Notes under the pieces: model-generated
The model's input: the letters and a program-made list of their open reading frames with translations, nothing else
What the model was told of the DNA's origin: nothing
Databases searched by the model: none
In this document: in pieces, positions 16,258 through 25,972 of the stretch
Layout: every line of letters starts with the position of its first letter
How positions within the stretch are numbered: position 1 is the stretch's first letter
NCBI RefSeq assembly: GCF_900103545.1
Contig: NZ_FNHH01000023.1
Coordinates: forward strand, 1 to 61,945
Length of the DNA stretch: 61,945 nucleotides
Direction: 5' to 3'
Source of the DNA: Daejeonella rubra
Lineage (GTDB): Bacteria; Bacteroidota; Bacteroidia; Sphingobacteriales; Sphingobacteriaceae
Position numbers and translations under genes: made by a program

Positions 16258-17493
16258 ATGCCAAAGATCAAACCTTTCAGAGGAATACATCCCAGTCAGG
16301 CAAATGCAGGACAGGTTGTAATCAATCTGGAGAATTTAAGTATATCTGATGCAAAGGTTATTCGGCAGGGAAATCCATATTCTTTTGTGAATATGCTTGT
16401 CCCTAAACTGGATAACCTTTTTTTAATGGGTTCAAAAAATGAACTTGCATTTAAAAAGATCAATGAGAATTTCGAGGACTTTTTAGAAAAGGGAATATAT
16501 GTAAGGGATGCTAAGCCTGCCATTTATGTGTATCAGGTGGTTCGATCGGGACTTGTTCAAACAGGTATATGGACAATTACATCAATTGATGATTACCTGA
16601 ATAATGTGGTTAAAAAGCATGAACTAACAAGCGCTGACCGCGAACAATCTCTGATCGATTATCTTCAGCAGACAGGTATAGATGCCAATCCGGTACTGAT
16701 CACTTACCCTGCCGTTGAACAGATCGAATCAATTATCAGGGAGACAACTATTAAACAGGCCGAAATTCACTTTTCTAAAGAAGAGTCAGAACATCGCTTA
16801 TGGAAAATTGATGATGAGGTCACTTTAAATAACCTGCTGAATGAATTTTCAAAGCTTTCAGCTACCTATATTGCTGATGGACACCATCGCGCTGCGGCCG
16901 CCTCCTTATTAGGCATACAGCGCCGCAAGCTCAATCTAAAACATAAGGGAAATGAAGAGTATAATTTCTTTACTTCTGTTTATATGAGTACTGATCAGCT
17001 TAGAATCTATGGATTTAACAGGCTGGTTAAAGATTTGAATGGTTTATCAACAAATGATATCTTAAAATCTCTTGAAAAAAACTTCCTTATTAAGGAATCA
17101 GGCAAACCTGTAAATCCTGAAGATATACATGAATTTGGTATGTATCTTGAAGGTAACTGGTATCAAATAAGGGCAAAATCTGAAATTATTCAGACAAACA
17201 ATCCGCTTGCAAAGCTGGATGTTTCTATCCTCCAGGATTATATCTTATCTCCGGTGTTAAATATCTCTGATCCCCGTACAGATTTAAGGATCAGTTATAG
17301 GGGAGGGAAATTACCATTAACTGACCTGGTGAACGAAGTTGATACCGGCAAATTTGATGTTGCATTTATTCTGTATCCTACTGGTATTGAACAACTTCTG
17401 GAGGTTGCAGATGAAGGTGAAGTTATGCCTCCAAAATCTACCTGGTTTGAACCTAAATTTGATGTTGGATTATTGATCCACCAAATAAACTAA
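16258..17493 (+). CDS. DUF1015 family protein
   Basis: This 411-aa protein matches the DUF1015 family through 'IKPFRGIHPSQANAG', 'YVYQVVRSGLVQTGIWT', 'YIADGHHRAAAA' near residue 205, 'DVSILQDYIL' and 'AFILYPTGIEQLLEVADEGEVMPPKSTWFEPK'. It has no signal peptide. Family members very often sit next to serA and serC in Bacteroidota, which hints at a role tied to serine or phosphoglycerate metabolism. Activity was not established as far as I recall. A 7-bp hairpin (16206-16228) lies between serA and this gene but lacks a T run. Confidence 0.88.
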   Translation: MPKIKPFRGIHPSQANAGQVVINLENLSISDAKVIRQGNPYSFVNMLVPKLDNLFLMGSKNELAFKKINENFEDFLEKGIYVRDAKPAIYVYQVVRSGLVQTGIWTITSIDDYLNNVVKKHELTSADREQSLIDYLQQTGIDANPVLITYPAVEQIESIIRETTIKQAEIHFSKEESEHRLWKIDDEVTLNNLLNEFSKLSATYIADGHHRAAAASLLGIQRRKLNLKHKGNEEYNFFTSVYMSTDQLRIYGFNRLVKDLNGLSTNDILKSLEKNFLIKESGKPVNPEDIHEFGMYLEGNWYQIRAKSEIIQTNNPLAKLDVSILQDYILSPVLNISDPRTDLRISYRGGKLPLTDLVNEVDTGKFDVAFILYPTGIEQLLEVADEGEVMPPKSTWFEPKFDVGLLIHQIN

Positions 17494-17496
17494 GCT

Positions 17497-18888
17497 TCAA
17501 TCAAGCTGATAGGTGATACCTTTCTTCGCAATTTCAACCTGGTAATTCTCTTCAATTAAGGATGTACAAAGGCTTTCCATCGAATTTATTTCTCCATGTA
17601 CCAGGAAAACCTTCTTTAATTTCTCCTGTGGCTGTTGCTTCACAAAATTCACCAGGTCTTTATGATCACCATGTCCGCTGAAAAGGTCTGTTTGCCTGAT
17701 GGTTGCAAAAACCGACAATTCTCTGTGTCTTAAATTAATAACAGGATCTCCGCGTAGCAGTCGATGCCCTAGCGTTCCTTTAGCACAATATCCGATGAAA
17801 AGGATGGTACAATAGTAGTTTGAAATATTGTAATACAAATGATCCTGTATCCGGCCGCCCTCCAGCATCCCGGCAGAAGAAATAATGATACAAGGTTCAT
17901 AGTAATTTGATATGGCTTTACTTGCATTCATATCCTGAATATAGTCCAGATTCTCAAACTCAAACTCATCGCCGGAACTCCTGTAAAATTCCTGAGCTTC
18001 CTGATTCACCAGCTGGTGATGTTTTCTAAATATATCGGTAGCGTAAGTAGCCATCGGACTATCCACAAACACCTTGATCCTTGGGAGCAGGCCTTTACTG
18101 AATATCTTGTTAAGTGAATAAACCAATGCCTGGGTACGACCCACACTGAATGCAGGAATAATTAGTCGCCCGGGTGATTTTACACAAGCCTCATTGACAG
18201 TTTCAGTCAATAATTCTTCAACACTTTGAGTTGATTTGTGCAATCTGCCGCCATATGTTGATTCACAAATAAGATAATCAACCTCCGGAAGTGGTTCAGG
18301 GTCCTGTAGAACGGGATAATTCTTTCTTCCAATATCTCCGCTAAAGGCTATAGTTTTCTTCACCCCATTCTCCTCAATAGTGAATACCGCAGCAGCTGCA
18401 CCCAAAAGATGACCAACTGGTATAAATGTCAGACTGATCTGTCCATTGATTCGAAATGGTTTATTAAAAGCGATCGTTACAAAACGATCGACAGTTTCCA
18501 TCACATGCTTTTGAAGATATAGAGGTTTTGGACCTGTAGAAAATCCCCTTTTCCCTTTGCGGGTTTTCCTTTGCCTGCTAAGGAAGATGTTGACAGAATC
18601 AAGTAGAAGCAATTCCGTCAGGTCAGCAGTAGGAGCTGTGCATAAAATCTGTCCTTCAAAACCTAAACGGACCAGTGTAGGTAAATTTCCGGAATGATCT
18701 ATATGTGCATGTGTAAGAATTACAAGATCTATTTCAGAAGGAGAAAAAGGAAATTGCTCGTTCTCCTCAACCCAGGTATCCTTTTCATAATCTAATCCAC
18801 AATCAATCAGGATGCTGTAATTTTCTGTTTCTAGTAAATGCATACTGCCTGTAACTTGTCTGGCAGCACCCCAAATGGTTAACTTCAT
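17497..18888 (-). CDS. metallo-beta-lactamase/beta-CASP ribonuclease-like protein
   Basis: This is a 463-aa protein with the beta-lactamase zinc motif THAHIDHSG (His60, His62, Asp64, His65), 'GHLLGAAAAVF', 'FSGDIGR' and 'ESTYGG'. It also carries the beta-CASP insert ('SVGRTQALVYSLNKI', 'KVFVDSPMA', 'ISSAGMLEGGR') and the RMMBL end ('FSGHGDHKDL', 'VFLVHGE'). The family cuts RNA (CPSF73, archaeal aCPSF and bacterial relatives). It is probably a cytoplasmic RNA processing or decay enzyme. It converges on the DUF1015 gene. Confidence 0.9.
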   Translation of the reverse strand: MKLTIWGAARQVTGSMHLLETENYSILIDCGLDYEKDTWVEENEQFPFSPSEIDLVILTHAHIDHSGNLPTLVRLGFEGQILCTAPTADLTELLLLDSVNIFLSRQRKTRKGKRGFSTGPKPLYLQKHVMETVDRFVTIAFNKPFRINGQISLTFIPVGHLLGAAAAVFTIEENGVKKTIAFSGDIGRKNYPVLQDPEPLPEVDYLICESTYGGRLHKSTQSVEELLTETVNEACVKSPGRLIIPAFSVGRTQALVYSLNKIFSKGLLPRIKVFVDSPMATYATDIFRKHHQLVNQEAQEFYRSSGDEFEFENLDYIQDMNASKAISNYYEPCIIISSAGMLEGGRIQDHLYYNISNYYCTILFIGYCAKGTLGHRLLRGDPVINLRHRELSVFATIRQTDLFSGHGDHKDLVNFVKQQPQEKLKKVFLVHGEINSMESLCTSLIEENYQVEIAKKGITYQLD

Positions 18889-18938
18889 ATATTATTCAGA
18901 ATTTTTGAATATAGATATATATTAAAAAACAGAGGTAC

Positions 18939-20807
18939 TTATTCAGACTTTATTTCCTGGCTTTCCAGCTGTAACTGACTAAGGTAACGGTATAAACCTT
19001 CCTGGTTTTTCATTAACTCTGAATGATTGCCGCTTTCCACTACTTTTCCTTTCTCCAGAACAACGATCTTATCTGCTTCACGGATAGTTGAAAGTCGGTG
19101 AGCAATGATGATCGAGGTCCGGTTTTTCATTAATTCTTCAAGAGCCTCCTGTACCAAACGTTCTGATTCTGAATCCAGAGATGATGTTGCTTCATCCAGT
19201 ATTAATAGGGCAGGGTCCTTTAAAAGAGCTCTTGCAATAGCAATACGCTGACGTTGACCTCCTGAAAGTTTTACCCCTCTTTCTCCAACTAAGGTGTCAT
19301 AAGCCTCAGGAAAACCAATAATAAAATCATGTGCATTTGCCCGTTTAGCAGCAATAACTATATCTTCCTCACTTGCGTTTAATCTACCATATGCTATGTT
19401 TTCACGTATTGTACCTCCAAATAATAGAACATCCTGTGGTACGATGGCCACCTGGTTTCGAATATCTGTCAATGAAAAATCAGTGGATGGTTTCCCATCA
19501 AATAACAAAGAGCCACCCTGAGTTTCATAAAACCGAAGGATAAGTCCGGCTATGGTTGATTTTCCTGCACCACTAGGACCAATTATAGCCACTTTTTCAC
19601 CTTTTTTGGCTTCAAAGGATACCCCATTCAAAACGGTTATTTCTTTTCTGGAAGGGTATGCAAAAACTACATCTCTGAATTCCAGATTACCTTGAATATG
19701 ATTAATAACAACATTTTTTTCATCATCCATCGATATCGGTTCATTCTCTTCAGCCAGAATTTCCAATACCCTTTCACTTGCTCCAAATGCTTTCTGCATT
19801 GTTGCATATAATTCGGGGAAACTGCCCATTGCTGCACCAACAAATGTGGAAAGCAGGATGAAGGTAAACATACTGGCAATGCTTATCTCTCCGGCCTGCA
19901 CCAAATGAGATCCATACCAAACAACAGAAACGATGGTTCCAAATAAACAGAAAACGATAAAGGAGGCAAATACACCACGGAATTTCGCACCACGCATTGC
20001 GATCTTAACAACCTCGCGAATACTTTTATTGTATCTCCCTACTTCGAATGCTTCATTTACGAATGCTTTTACATTAGAAATTCCCTGAAGTGTCTCCTCA
20101 ACAATCGTATTTGATTCGGCAAGTTTATCCTGTGCTTGTCTGCTTAGTTTTCTGATAAAACGACCAAAAACTACTGCCACAGCCACCAGAACAGGTAATA
20201 CAGCGAGCAGCATTAATGTTAATTTCCCTGAAACTAAAACCAGGAAAATAATACCGCCGGTAAATATGATCACCTGCCTGATCATTTCGGCCAGGGTTGT
20301 AGTTATGGCATCCTGAATCTGAGAGAGATCTGCAGATAGCCTGCTATTTAATTCTCCAACTCTCCGCTGAGAGAAAAAGTTCATCGGAAGCGTGATCAAT
20401 TTATGATAAGTGTCTCTTCGTATGTCTGCAAGTCCCTTTTCAGCTACTTCTACGAACCAGTTTATCCTGTAAAATGAAAAAATGGCCTGAATGAATAATA
20501 CGCCAAGCAGAGTAAGAGCTACGGTGTTTATATCTGTTGGAAAAATATCAAGAATTTCATTGGGCACCATTTTCCCGCCCTGAGCAGCCTGAGCACCTGT
20601 ACCGATCAATCGTCCCATAAGTAATGGGAAAAGAAAGGAACTGGCACTGGAAAAGATAAGACAGGCAAGGCCCAGGAAAAATTTAGTACGGTATGGTTTG
20701 AGATACAGTAATAATCTCATTACCTGCTTTAAACTTTCCTTATTGATCTTAGCTTTTGGAAGTTCTTCAGCCTGAGCGTTACCGCTATTTAATCGAGCAC
20801 GTGCCAT
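18939..20807 (-). CDS. ABC exporter, fused permease and ATPase
   Basis: This is a 622-aa half-transporter. Six membrane segments lie in about residues 30-330 and the ATPase in 360-610, with Walker A 'GPSGAGKST', Q-loop 'IVPQDVLLFGGTIRENIAYG', signature 'LSGGQRQRIAIARALL', Walker B 'LLILDEATSSLDSES' and H-loop 'IIAHRLSTI'. It should work as a homodimer that exports lipid, lipopolysaccharide precursor or a hydrophobic compound. An MsbA-like role is possible but not proved by context. Length is normal. Confidence 0.93.
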   Translation of the reverse strand: MARARLNSGNAQAEELPKAKINKESLKQVMRLLLYLKPYRTKFFLGLACLIFSSASSFLFPLLMGRLIGTGAQAAQGGKMVPNEILDIFPTDINTVALTLLGVLFIQAIFSFYRINWFVEVAEKGLADIRRDTYHKLITLPMNFFSQRRVGELNSRLSADLSQIQDAITTTLAEMIRQVIIFTGGIIFLVLVSGKLTLMLLAVLPVLVAVAVVFGRFIRKLSRQAQDKLAESNTIVEETLQGISNVKAFVNEAFEVGRYNKSIREVVKIAMRGAKFRGVFASFIVFCLFGTIVSVVWYGSHLVQAGEISIASMFTFILLSTFVGAAMGSFPELYATMQKAFGASERVLEILAEENEPISMDDEKNVVINHIQGNLEFRDVVFAYPSRKEITVLNGVSFEAKKGEKVAIIGPSGAGKSTIAGLILRFYETQGGSLLFDGKPSTDFSLTDIRNQVAIVPQDVLLFGGTIRENIAYGRLNASEEDIVIAAKRANAHDFIIGFPEAYDTLVGERGVKLSGGQRQRIAIARALLKDPALLILDEATSSLDSESERLVQEALEELMKNRTSIIIAHRLSTIREADKIVVLEKGKVVESGNHSELMKNQEGLYRYLSQLQLESQEIKSE

Positions 20808-20860
20808 GTTTGTTTAAGGGATTGTTAGCCAAATTATGGCGAAGGCAAAAATAGCTTTAT

Positions 20861-21400
20861 TTAGATATTCTTTGATCCTTTGGTATCACCTTTAGGTAAT
20901 TTTTTTTGCTTATAAATGTAAAAAGCAGATAGGGCTAAAGCGATGATCAGAAGTATAAGATAATTAAATTGTTTCTCCTGATAGGCAATATGCTTTTCTG
21001 ATTCTATCCGTAATTTCTGATTCTCCTGCTGAAGACGGGTAATGGTAGACTGATACCTTTCAATACGGCCTTCCACAGTTTCTGCACGTGTTTGCACTTC
21101 AGTTTTTTCAAGATCTTTATAATCAAGCAAGACCTTTAATTCAGAGAAAATATCATTGTCTGTCAATACGATCTGTCGCAGAATATCATTTGATGCCTGC
21201 ATATCTCTTTTAGTTTTAAGTCCGAATATGCCACTGCGCGCTCCAAGACTGCTCTCATATTGACCAAAGCTTTCACTTCGCTGATCAAGAAGCTTATTTA
21301 TCTTTAATCTTTGTGTTTGATAAGCTGAACTATCGTTTTGGGCAAGTAGTTCAGTTCCTGTCAAAAGTAAGGTGAAAAGGGTTAATAGGGCTATCCTCAT
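20861..21400 (-). CDS. exported coiled-coil protein with C-terminal membrane anchor, unknown
   Basis: This 179-aa protein has a signal peptide (about 1-20, ending near 'ELLAQ'), a long helical region with heptad-like patterns around 95-135 ('VEGRIERYQSTITRLQQEN') and one membrane helix at about 146-163 followed by a lysine-rich tail. Topology suggests the coiled coil faces the periplasm and the tail the cytoplasm. I do not recognise a named family. It lies just 1 nt from the next gene of the minus-strand group (monooxygenase-like), so they may be co-expressed. Confidence 0.75.
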   Translation of the reverse strand: MRIALLTLFTLLLTGTELLAQNDSSAYQTQRLKINKLLDQRSESFGQYESSLGARSGIFGLKTKRDMQASNDILRQIVLTDNDIFSELKVLLDYKDLEKTEVQTRAETVEGRIERYQSTITRLQQENQKLRIESEKHIAYQEKQFNYLILLIIALALSAFYIYKQKKLPKGDTKGSKNI

Positions 21401-21401
21401 G

Positions 21402-21695
21402 CTATTTCTGTTGATCAGGGGATAAACTCCATGCCAGCGCTCTTTCAGAGAACAATGGTTTTACCTTCGACCATGTATTTTTGAAAAGATAAGAATCTCT
21501 ATAGGTATTAAGGCTTTCCTCATTTTCCCAATGACTAATAGTAAAAAAAATGCATTCGTTGCTGATATCTTTCATAAGTTCTAAACGAATACAACCATCG
21601 AATGCCCTGATTAGTTTTTGAGATTCGTAAAATATTTCCTTAAAGCCTTCAATGTTACCGGGCAGGAATGTCATTTTAACGATTCTTGTAATCAT
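21402..21695 (-). CDS. antibiotic biosynthesis monooxygenase-like (ABM) dimeric alpha+beta barrel protein
   Basis: This 97-aa protein has the ABM/quinol monooxygenase pattern: an opening strand 'ITRIVKMTFLPGNIEGFKE', a central 'FDGCIRLELMKD' and 'FFTISHWENEESLNTYRDS'. Small members act on quinones, haem or unknown small molecules, and many have no known activity. It overlaps the preceding SAM-hydrolase gene by 4 nt (ATGA), which implies coupling. The metabolic role cannot be told. Confidence 0.75.
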   Translation of the reverse strand: MITRIVKMTFLPGNIEGFKEIFYESQKLIRAFDGCIRLELMKDISNECIFFTISHWENEESLNTYRDSYLFKNTWSKVKPLFSERALAWSLSPDQQK

Positions 21696-22471
21696 GATTT
21701 GAACTCTATTCTGACAATATCTCCCAGGTGCAACCCTAATAATCCGCTTGCATTTCCCTTATTGATCGCAATCTCAAGATGATTACTAATCCCGAATAGA
21801 CAAAGCTTTTCACCCTCCGGAACTTCATTATAATGCCAGCTCAACTGAGAAATAGATTCATTTCTCTTGAAAAACAGAGTAAAGTCACGGTTCCGCTGAA
21901 CAGTTGTAAATATTTCTTTGGTGATATTGGTGATTATATTTTGGAATGAATCAATGTATATAACACTGCCTCTTATAATATCGCGCTCAATTACTGGCTG
22001 AATGGTCATTTTTTCTTCTATTCCGGAAACGGGCAAACCAATCTCAGTTAGTTTTCCACCTTTAGCTAAATGACTGACTGCCTTTGGGAAAATATCTGAT
22101 AAAGGAAAATGGAGGTACTTTAAATCCTGCATGATGTTTAACTCAACGATCTCAGAAGGTTCTTCGTCAAAAAGAAGTGAGAAAATCCCATTATCTGAGC
22201 CAACAAAATAATGTCCACGGTAACTTAATGCCAGATAACGTGTTTTTTCATTGAATACTGAATCAATTCCTATTAAATGTACCGTACCCTTAGGAAAATA
22301 ATAAAATGCATTCTTTAAAATAAACGCTGCCTGAGGAATATTAAATGCAGAAACATCATGACTGATATCCACAATATTGGCTGTAGCAAGCTGGCTCAGG
22401 ATACTTCCTTTCAGAGCAGCCTGATAAAAATCTTTATGTCCCAGATCGGTCGTTAAAGTTATTATTGCCAT
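21692..22471 (-). CDS. S-adenosyl-L-methionine hydrolase (adenosine-forming), DUF62/SAM_adeno_trans family
   Basis: This 259-aa protein opens with 'IITLTTDLGHKDFYQAALKGSIL', the family signature (TDFG-like). It continues with 'VDISHDVSAFNIPQAAF', 'VHLIGIDSVF' and 'YFVGSDNGIFSLLF', where the SDNG Asp and Asn bind SAM. The C-terminal beta-barrel follows. The family includes fluorinase/chlorinase, but standalone bacterial members hydrolyse SAM to adenosine and methionine. It is divergent from phoH with a 103-bp gap. Confidence 0.9.
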   Translation of the reverse strand: MAIITLTTDLGHKDFYQAALKGSILSQLATANIVDISHDVSAFNIPQAAFILKNAFYYFPKGTVHLIGIDSVFNEKTRYLALSYRGHYFVGSDNGIFSLLFDEEPSEIVELNIMQDLKYLHFPLSDIFPKAVSHLAKGGKLTEIGLPVSGIEEKMTIQPVIERDIIRGSVIYIDSFQNIITNITKEIFTTVQRNRDFTLFFKRNESISQLSWHYNEVPEGEKLCLFGISNHLEIAINKGNASGLLGLHLGDIVRIEFKS

Positions 22472-22574
22472 TTAAAATGTGAATATTTATTGTTATTCTT
22501 GCTATAGATAATGTTGTTGCAAATATTCAACTTTAATCTCAAATAAATACCTCTCTACTAAAAATAAGCACAAC

Positions 22575-23534
22575 TTGAACGAACTTATTATAACGATCGA
22601 AAATGTGAACCCGGTAGTAATTTGGGGTTCAAACAATGAATATTTTGAGGTAATAAAAAGAAATTTTCCAAAGATTAAAATTGTTGCCAGAGGCCATGAT
22701 GTAAAAGTACTTGGTGATGAAGCAGAGATAAATATCTTCAAATTAAAATTCGAGGAAATAATCAATCATATTGATAAGTTTCAATCACTGAATACTAACG
22801 ATCTGGAGCAAATCCTTGGAACCACTATTCCTCAAAATCCTGAAACAGATAATCCATCATTAAAGGGAGGAGGAGGTGAGCCTATTGTTTTCGGACCCAA
22901 TGGCATTGTGATCAAGGCAAGAACTGCCAATCAGCGGAAAATGGTGGATAGTATCATTAAAAATGATATAATTTTCGCCATAGGTCCGGCAGGTACCGGA
23001 AAAACTTATACAGCTGTTGCATTAGCTGTTAGAGCACTGAAAAACAAGGAGATAAAGCGTATCATATTAACCAGACCAGCAGTTGAAGCAGGTGAAAATC
23101 TTGGTTTTTTACCAGGAGATTTAAAGGAAAAAATAGATCCATACCTCAGACCATTGTACGATGCGCTGGACGATATGATTCCTGCAGAAAAACTCAAAAT
23201 TTTTCTTGAGAACAGAACAATTGAGATTGCACCACTAGCATTTATGAGAGGTAGAACTCTCGACAATTGTTTCGTAATTCTGGATGAAGCTCAAAATGCA
23301 ACAGATCTGCAACTCAAAATGTTTCTGACCAGAATGGGGCCAACTGCCAAATTCATTGTAACCGGTGATGTGACCCAGATAGATTTACCAAGGAAACAAC
23401 AATCAGGCTTAAATACGGCGCTCAAGATTTTAGGAGAGATAAAAGGTATTGATATCATTTATTTAAACGGAGATGATGTTGTGAGACATAAGCTGGTTAA
23501 GAACATACTGAGGGCATACGGAGATATCCAGTAA
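22575..23534 (+). CDS. phoH: PhoH family ATPase
   Basis: This 319-aa protein begins at TTG 22575; no in-frame ATG precedes the conserved start 'LIITIENVNPVVIWGSNN'. A KH-like N-terminal region precedes the ATPase with Walker A 'GPAGTGKTYTA', 'TRPAVEAGENLGFLPGDLKEKIDPY' and Walker B 'VILDEAQNATDLQLKMFLTR'. PhoH proteins are RNA-linked ATPases or helicases with unclear targets. A second PhoH with a PIN domain is at 59408. Here phoH leads into purC after 63 nt. Confidence 0.93.
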   Translation: MNELIITIENVNPVVIWGSNNEYFEVIKRNFPKIKIVARGHDVKVLGDEAEINIFKLKFEEIINHIDKFQSLNTNDLEQILGTTIPQNPETDNPSLKGGGGEPIVFGPNGIVIKARTANQRKMVDSIIKNDIIFAIGPAGTGKTYTAVALAVRALKNKEIKRIILTRPAVEAGENLGFLPGDLKEKIDPYLRPLYDALDDMIPAEKLKIFLENRTIEIAPLAFMRGRTLDNCFVILDEAQNATDLQLKMFLTRMGPTAKFIVTGDVTQIDLPRKQQSGLNTALKILGEIKGIDIIYLNGDDVVRHKLVKNILRAYGDIQ

Positions 23535-23597
23535 TTAATTTTCGGTGGTAATTTTATTTTTCTGAATTTTACAACCAAATACAAAAAAGCTATTTAG

Positions 23598-24545
23598 ATG
23601 AGCGCGATCAAAGAAACACACTTCAATTTACCAGGGCAAAGTCACTTTTATAAAGGCAAAGTTCGTGACGTATATACAATAGGAAATAAGTTCCTTGTTA
23701 TGGTTGTTACAGACAGGATTTCCGCTTTTGATGTTGTTTTACCTGAACCCATTCCATTTAAAGGCCAGGTATTAAACCAAATAGCTGCCAAATTTCTTCA
23801 GGCTACACTTGATATTGTTCCTAACTGGGTAATTGATGTACCTGATCCGAATGTCACCATAGGAAAGATCTGTGAACCATTTAAGGTTGAAATGGTGATC
23901 AGAGGATACCTGGCAGGACATGCATGGCGTGAATATCAAGCTGGGAAACGCACGGTCTGTGGAGTTACTTTGCCTGAAGGCCTGAAAGAAAATGATAAAC
24001 TACCGGAACCGATCATAACTCCAACCACAAAGGCATCAGTAGGGCATGACGAAGATATTTCAAGAGAAGAGATCATCAGCAGGAAGATTGTAGCTGAAGA
24101 AGATTATTTATTGCTTGAAAAGTACACGAGAGCTTTATTTCAACGAGGTACTGAAATGGTTGCCGAACTTGGATTGATCCTGGTAGATACCAAGTATGAG
24201 TTTGGAATGGCTGATGGACGTATACATCTGATCGATGAAATACATACACCTGATTCTTCCCGTTATTTCTATAAGGAGGGATACGAAGAACGTCAGGCAA
24301 ATAACGAGCAGCAAAGACAGTTATCAAAGGAATTTGTTCGTAAATGGTTAATTGACAATGGATTCCAGGGTAAGGAGGATCAAATGATCCCGGAAATGAC
24401 TCCTGAATTCGTTAATTCCATTTCTGAACGGTATATTGAATTGTATGAACATATCACAGGCGATAAGTTTATAAAAAATGATCATTCCGATGCCCTTAAA
24501 AGAGTTGAAAATAATATTATAGAAGCATTGAACAGACTTGCTTAA
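23598..24545 (+). CDS. purC: phosphoribosylaminoimidazole-succinocarboxamide synthase
   Basis: This 315-aa SAICAR synthetase adds aspartate to CAIR in purine synthesis. 'FYKGKVRDVYTIGNKFLVMVVTDRISAFDVVLPEPIPFKGQVLN' is the ATP-binding start. 'VEMVIRGYLAGHAWREYQAGKRTVCGV' and 'LILVDTKYEFGMADGRIHLIDEIHTPDSSRYF' complete the active site. The protein is longer than the short bacterial form (about 240 aa) and matches the eukaryote-like or Bacteroidota type of about 310 aa. No other pur gene is adjacent. Confidence 0.96.
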   Translation: MSAIKETHFNLPGQSHFYKGKVRDVYTIGNKFLVMVVTDRISAFDVVLPEPIPFKGQVLNQIAAKFLQATLDIVPNWVIDVPDPNVTIGKICEPFKVEMVIRGYLAGHAWREYQAGKRTVCGVTLPEGLKENDKLPEPIITPTTKASVGHDEDISREEIISRKIVAEEDYLLLEKYTRALFQRGTEMVAELGLILVDTKYEFGMADGRIHLIDEIHTPDSSRYFYKEGYEERQANNEQQRQLSKEFVRKWLIDNGFQGKEDQMIPEMTPEFVNSISERYIELYEHITGDKFIKNDHSDALKRVENNIIEALNRLA

Positions 24546-24574
24546 TTTATTTATGCAAATAAGAATTGTTTAAT

Positions 24575-24582
24575 TATCTTTA
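24575..24582 (+). promoter_or_regulatory. possible -7 box of the STAS gene
   Basis: TATCTTTA is one base off TAnnTTTG and ends 6 nt before the ATG at 24589. Confidence 0.35.
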
Positions 24583-24588
24583 AGCACC

Positions 24589-24966
24589 ATGAAATTCACT
24601 GTAGACAAACACGAAAAATATGTTCTGATAAAACTAAATGAAAACAAGCTGAATAGCTTGATTTCACCACAGCTTAAATCTGAACTAATCCTTTGTAATT
24701 CTGAAGGACAAAGAAATATTATACTTGATCTTACTAATGTAAAATATTCTGACTCTTCCGGCCTTAGTAGTTTACTGGTTGGACATCGTATATGTAAAAA
24801 CTCTGATGGTTCATTTATTCTAACCAGGATCAATGAAAATATAGCCAGATTAATATCTATTTCCCAGCTTGATAATATCCTGAATATTGTGGGAACTGTT
24901 GATGAAGCAATAGATCTTATTTTTATGGAAGAAATTGAAAAAGAATTAAAAAGAGAATTAAAATAA
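24589..24966 (+). CDS. STAS-domain protein (anti-sigma factor antagonist family)
   Basis: This is a 125-aa single STAS domain. 'NIILDLTNVKYSDSSGLSSLLVG' contains the Asp-Ser-Ser-Gly loop where SpoIIAA-type proteins are phosphorylated, so it could be part of a partner-switch system. No anti-sigma kinase or phosphatase is in the window. The C-terminus is an acidic-basic helix ('MEEIEKELKRELK'). It lies 22 nt upstream of rnz, and this pairing is common in Bacteroidota, so a link with RNA processing or a shared promoter is possible. Confidence 0.85.
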   Translation: MKFTVDKHEKYVLIKLNENKLNSLISPQLKSELILCNSEGQRNIILDLTNVKYSDSSGLSSLLVGHRICKNSDGSFILTRINENIARLISISQLDNILNIVGTVDEAIDLIFMEEIEKELKRELK

Positions 24967-24987
24967 GATAGTTCATATTTACTGCAC

Positions 24988-25899
24988 ATGAAATTTGAGG
25001 TTACAATTTTAGGTAGCAGTTCTTCAACCCCAATATTTAACCGAAATCCATCCGCTCAACTTCTTAATGTTAATGAGAAGTTTATGTTAATTGATTGCGG
25101 TGAAGCCACTCAAAATCAATTGTTGCATTTCGGCCTTAAAGCGAATAGGATAGACCAGATATTTATTAGCCATCTGCATGGCGATCATTATCTGGGACTT
25201 GTCGGCTTACTTTCCTCATTGCATTTAAATGGTCGAACCAAACCAATGGATATTTTTGGTCCGGCTGATTTATTAGAAATTATTGACTTGCAATTCAAAT
25301 TATCCCAAACTGTACTGAAATATCCTATTAATTTCAAAGCAACAAATTCTGAAAAACCTGAAATGATCTTTGAGAGTTGGGATGTACATGTTGAGACATT
25401 TCCTCTTGATCATCGAATTCCCTGTACCGGTTTCAAGTTTACCGAAAAGCAACGCCTGAGAAAAATTATTAAAGAAAAGATTGAAGAATTATCTATACCT
25501 ACAGATATGATCCCTCTCATTAAAAAGGGACAAAGTTTTACAGATAAAAAAGGGATTATACACGCTGCTGAAGAATTAACTACAGATGCTGATCAACCTA
25601 AAGTCTATGCATATTGCTCCGATACTGTATGCAGCTGGAAATACATCGATCATATTGCAAACGCTGATTTGCTCTATCATGAGGCAACTTTTATGAATGA
25701 TATGCTGGCAAGAGCAGAAGAAACTTTTCATACAACAGCTTTACAAGCAGGTGAAATTGCTTTAAAAGCTAATGTGAAGAAATTATTGATAGGACATTTT
25801 TCTGCCAGATACAGAGACCTGGAACCTCTTTTAGAAGAAGCCAGCAGCATCTTTACTGAAACATCTTTGGCAATTGAGGGTAAAACTTTCGAAATCTAA
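24988..25899 (+). CDS. rnz: ribonuclease Z
   Basis: This 303-aa beta-lactamase-fold endonuclease trims the 3' end of tRNA precursors. 'LGSSSSTPIFNRNPSAQ' and 'LIDCGEATQNQL' open the fold, the zinc motif is SHLHGDH (His62, His64, Asp66, His67) and 'HEATF' and 'GHFSARY' supply later ligands. An exosite region that binds the tRNA elbow is expected around 145-190. Length is normal for the short bacterial form. It converges on the MCE gene. Confidence 0.95.
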   Translation: MKFEVTILGSSSSTPIFNRNPSAQLLNVNEKFMLIDCGEATQNQLLHFGLKANRIDQIFISHLHGDHYLGLVGLLSSLHLNGRTKPMDIFGPADLLEIIDLQFKLSQTVLKYPINFKATNSEKPEMIFESWDVHVETFPLDHRIPCTGFKFTEKQRLRKIIKEKIEELSIPTDMIPLIKKGQSFTDKKGIIHAAEELTTDADQPKVYAYCSDTVCSWKYIDHIANADLLYHEATFMNDMLARAEETFHTTALQAGEIALKANVKKLLIGHFSARYRDLEPLLEEASSIFTETSLAIEGKTFEI

Positions 25900-25972
25900 T
25901 CAGACAGATAGGTAATCCATTACTAAATCAGAATCTTTTCAGCTAAGTTGTATTTCTATATTTTACCGGATG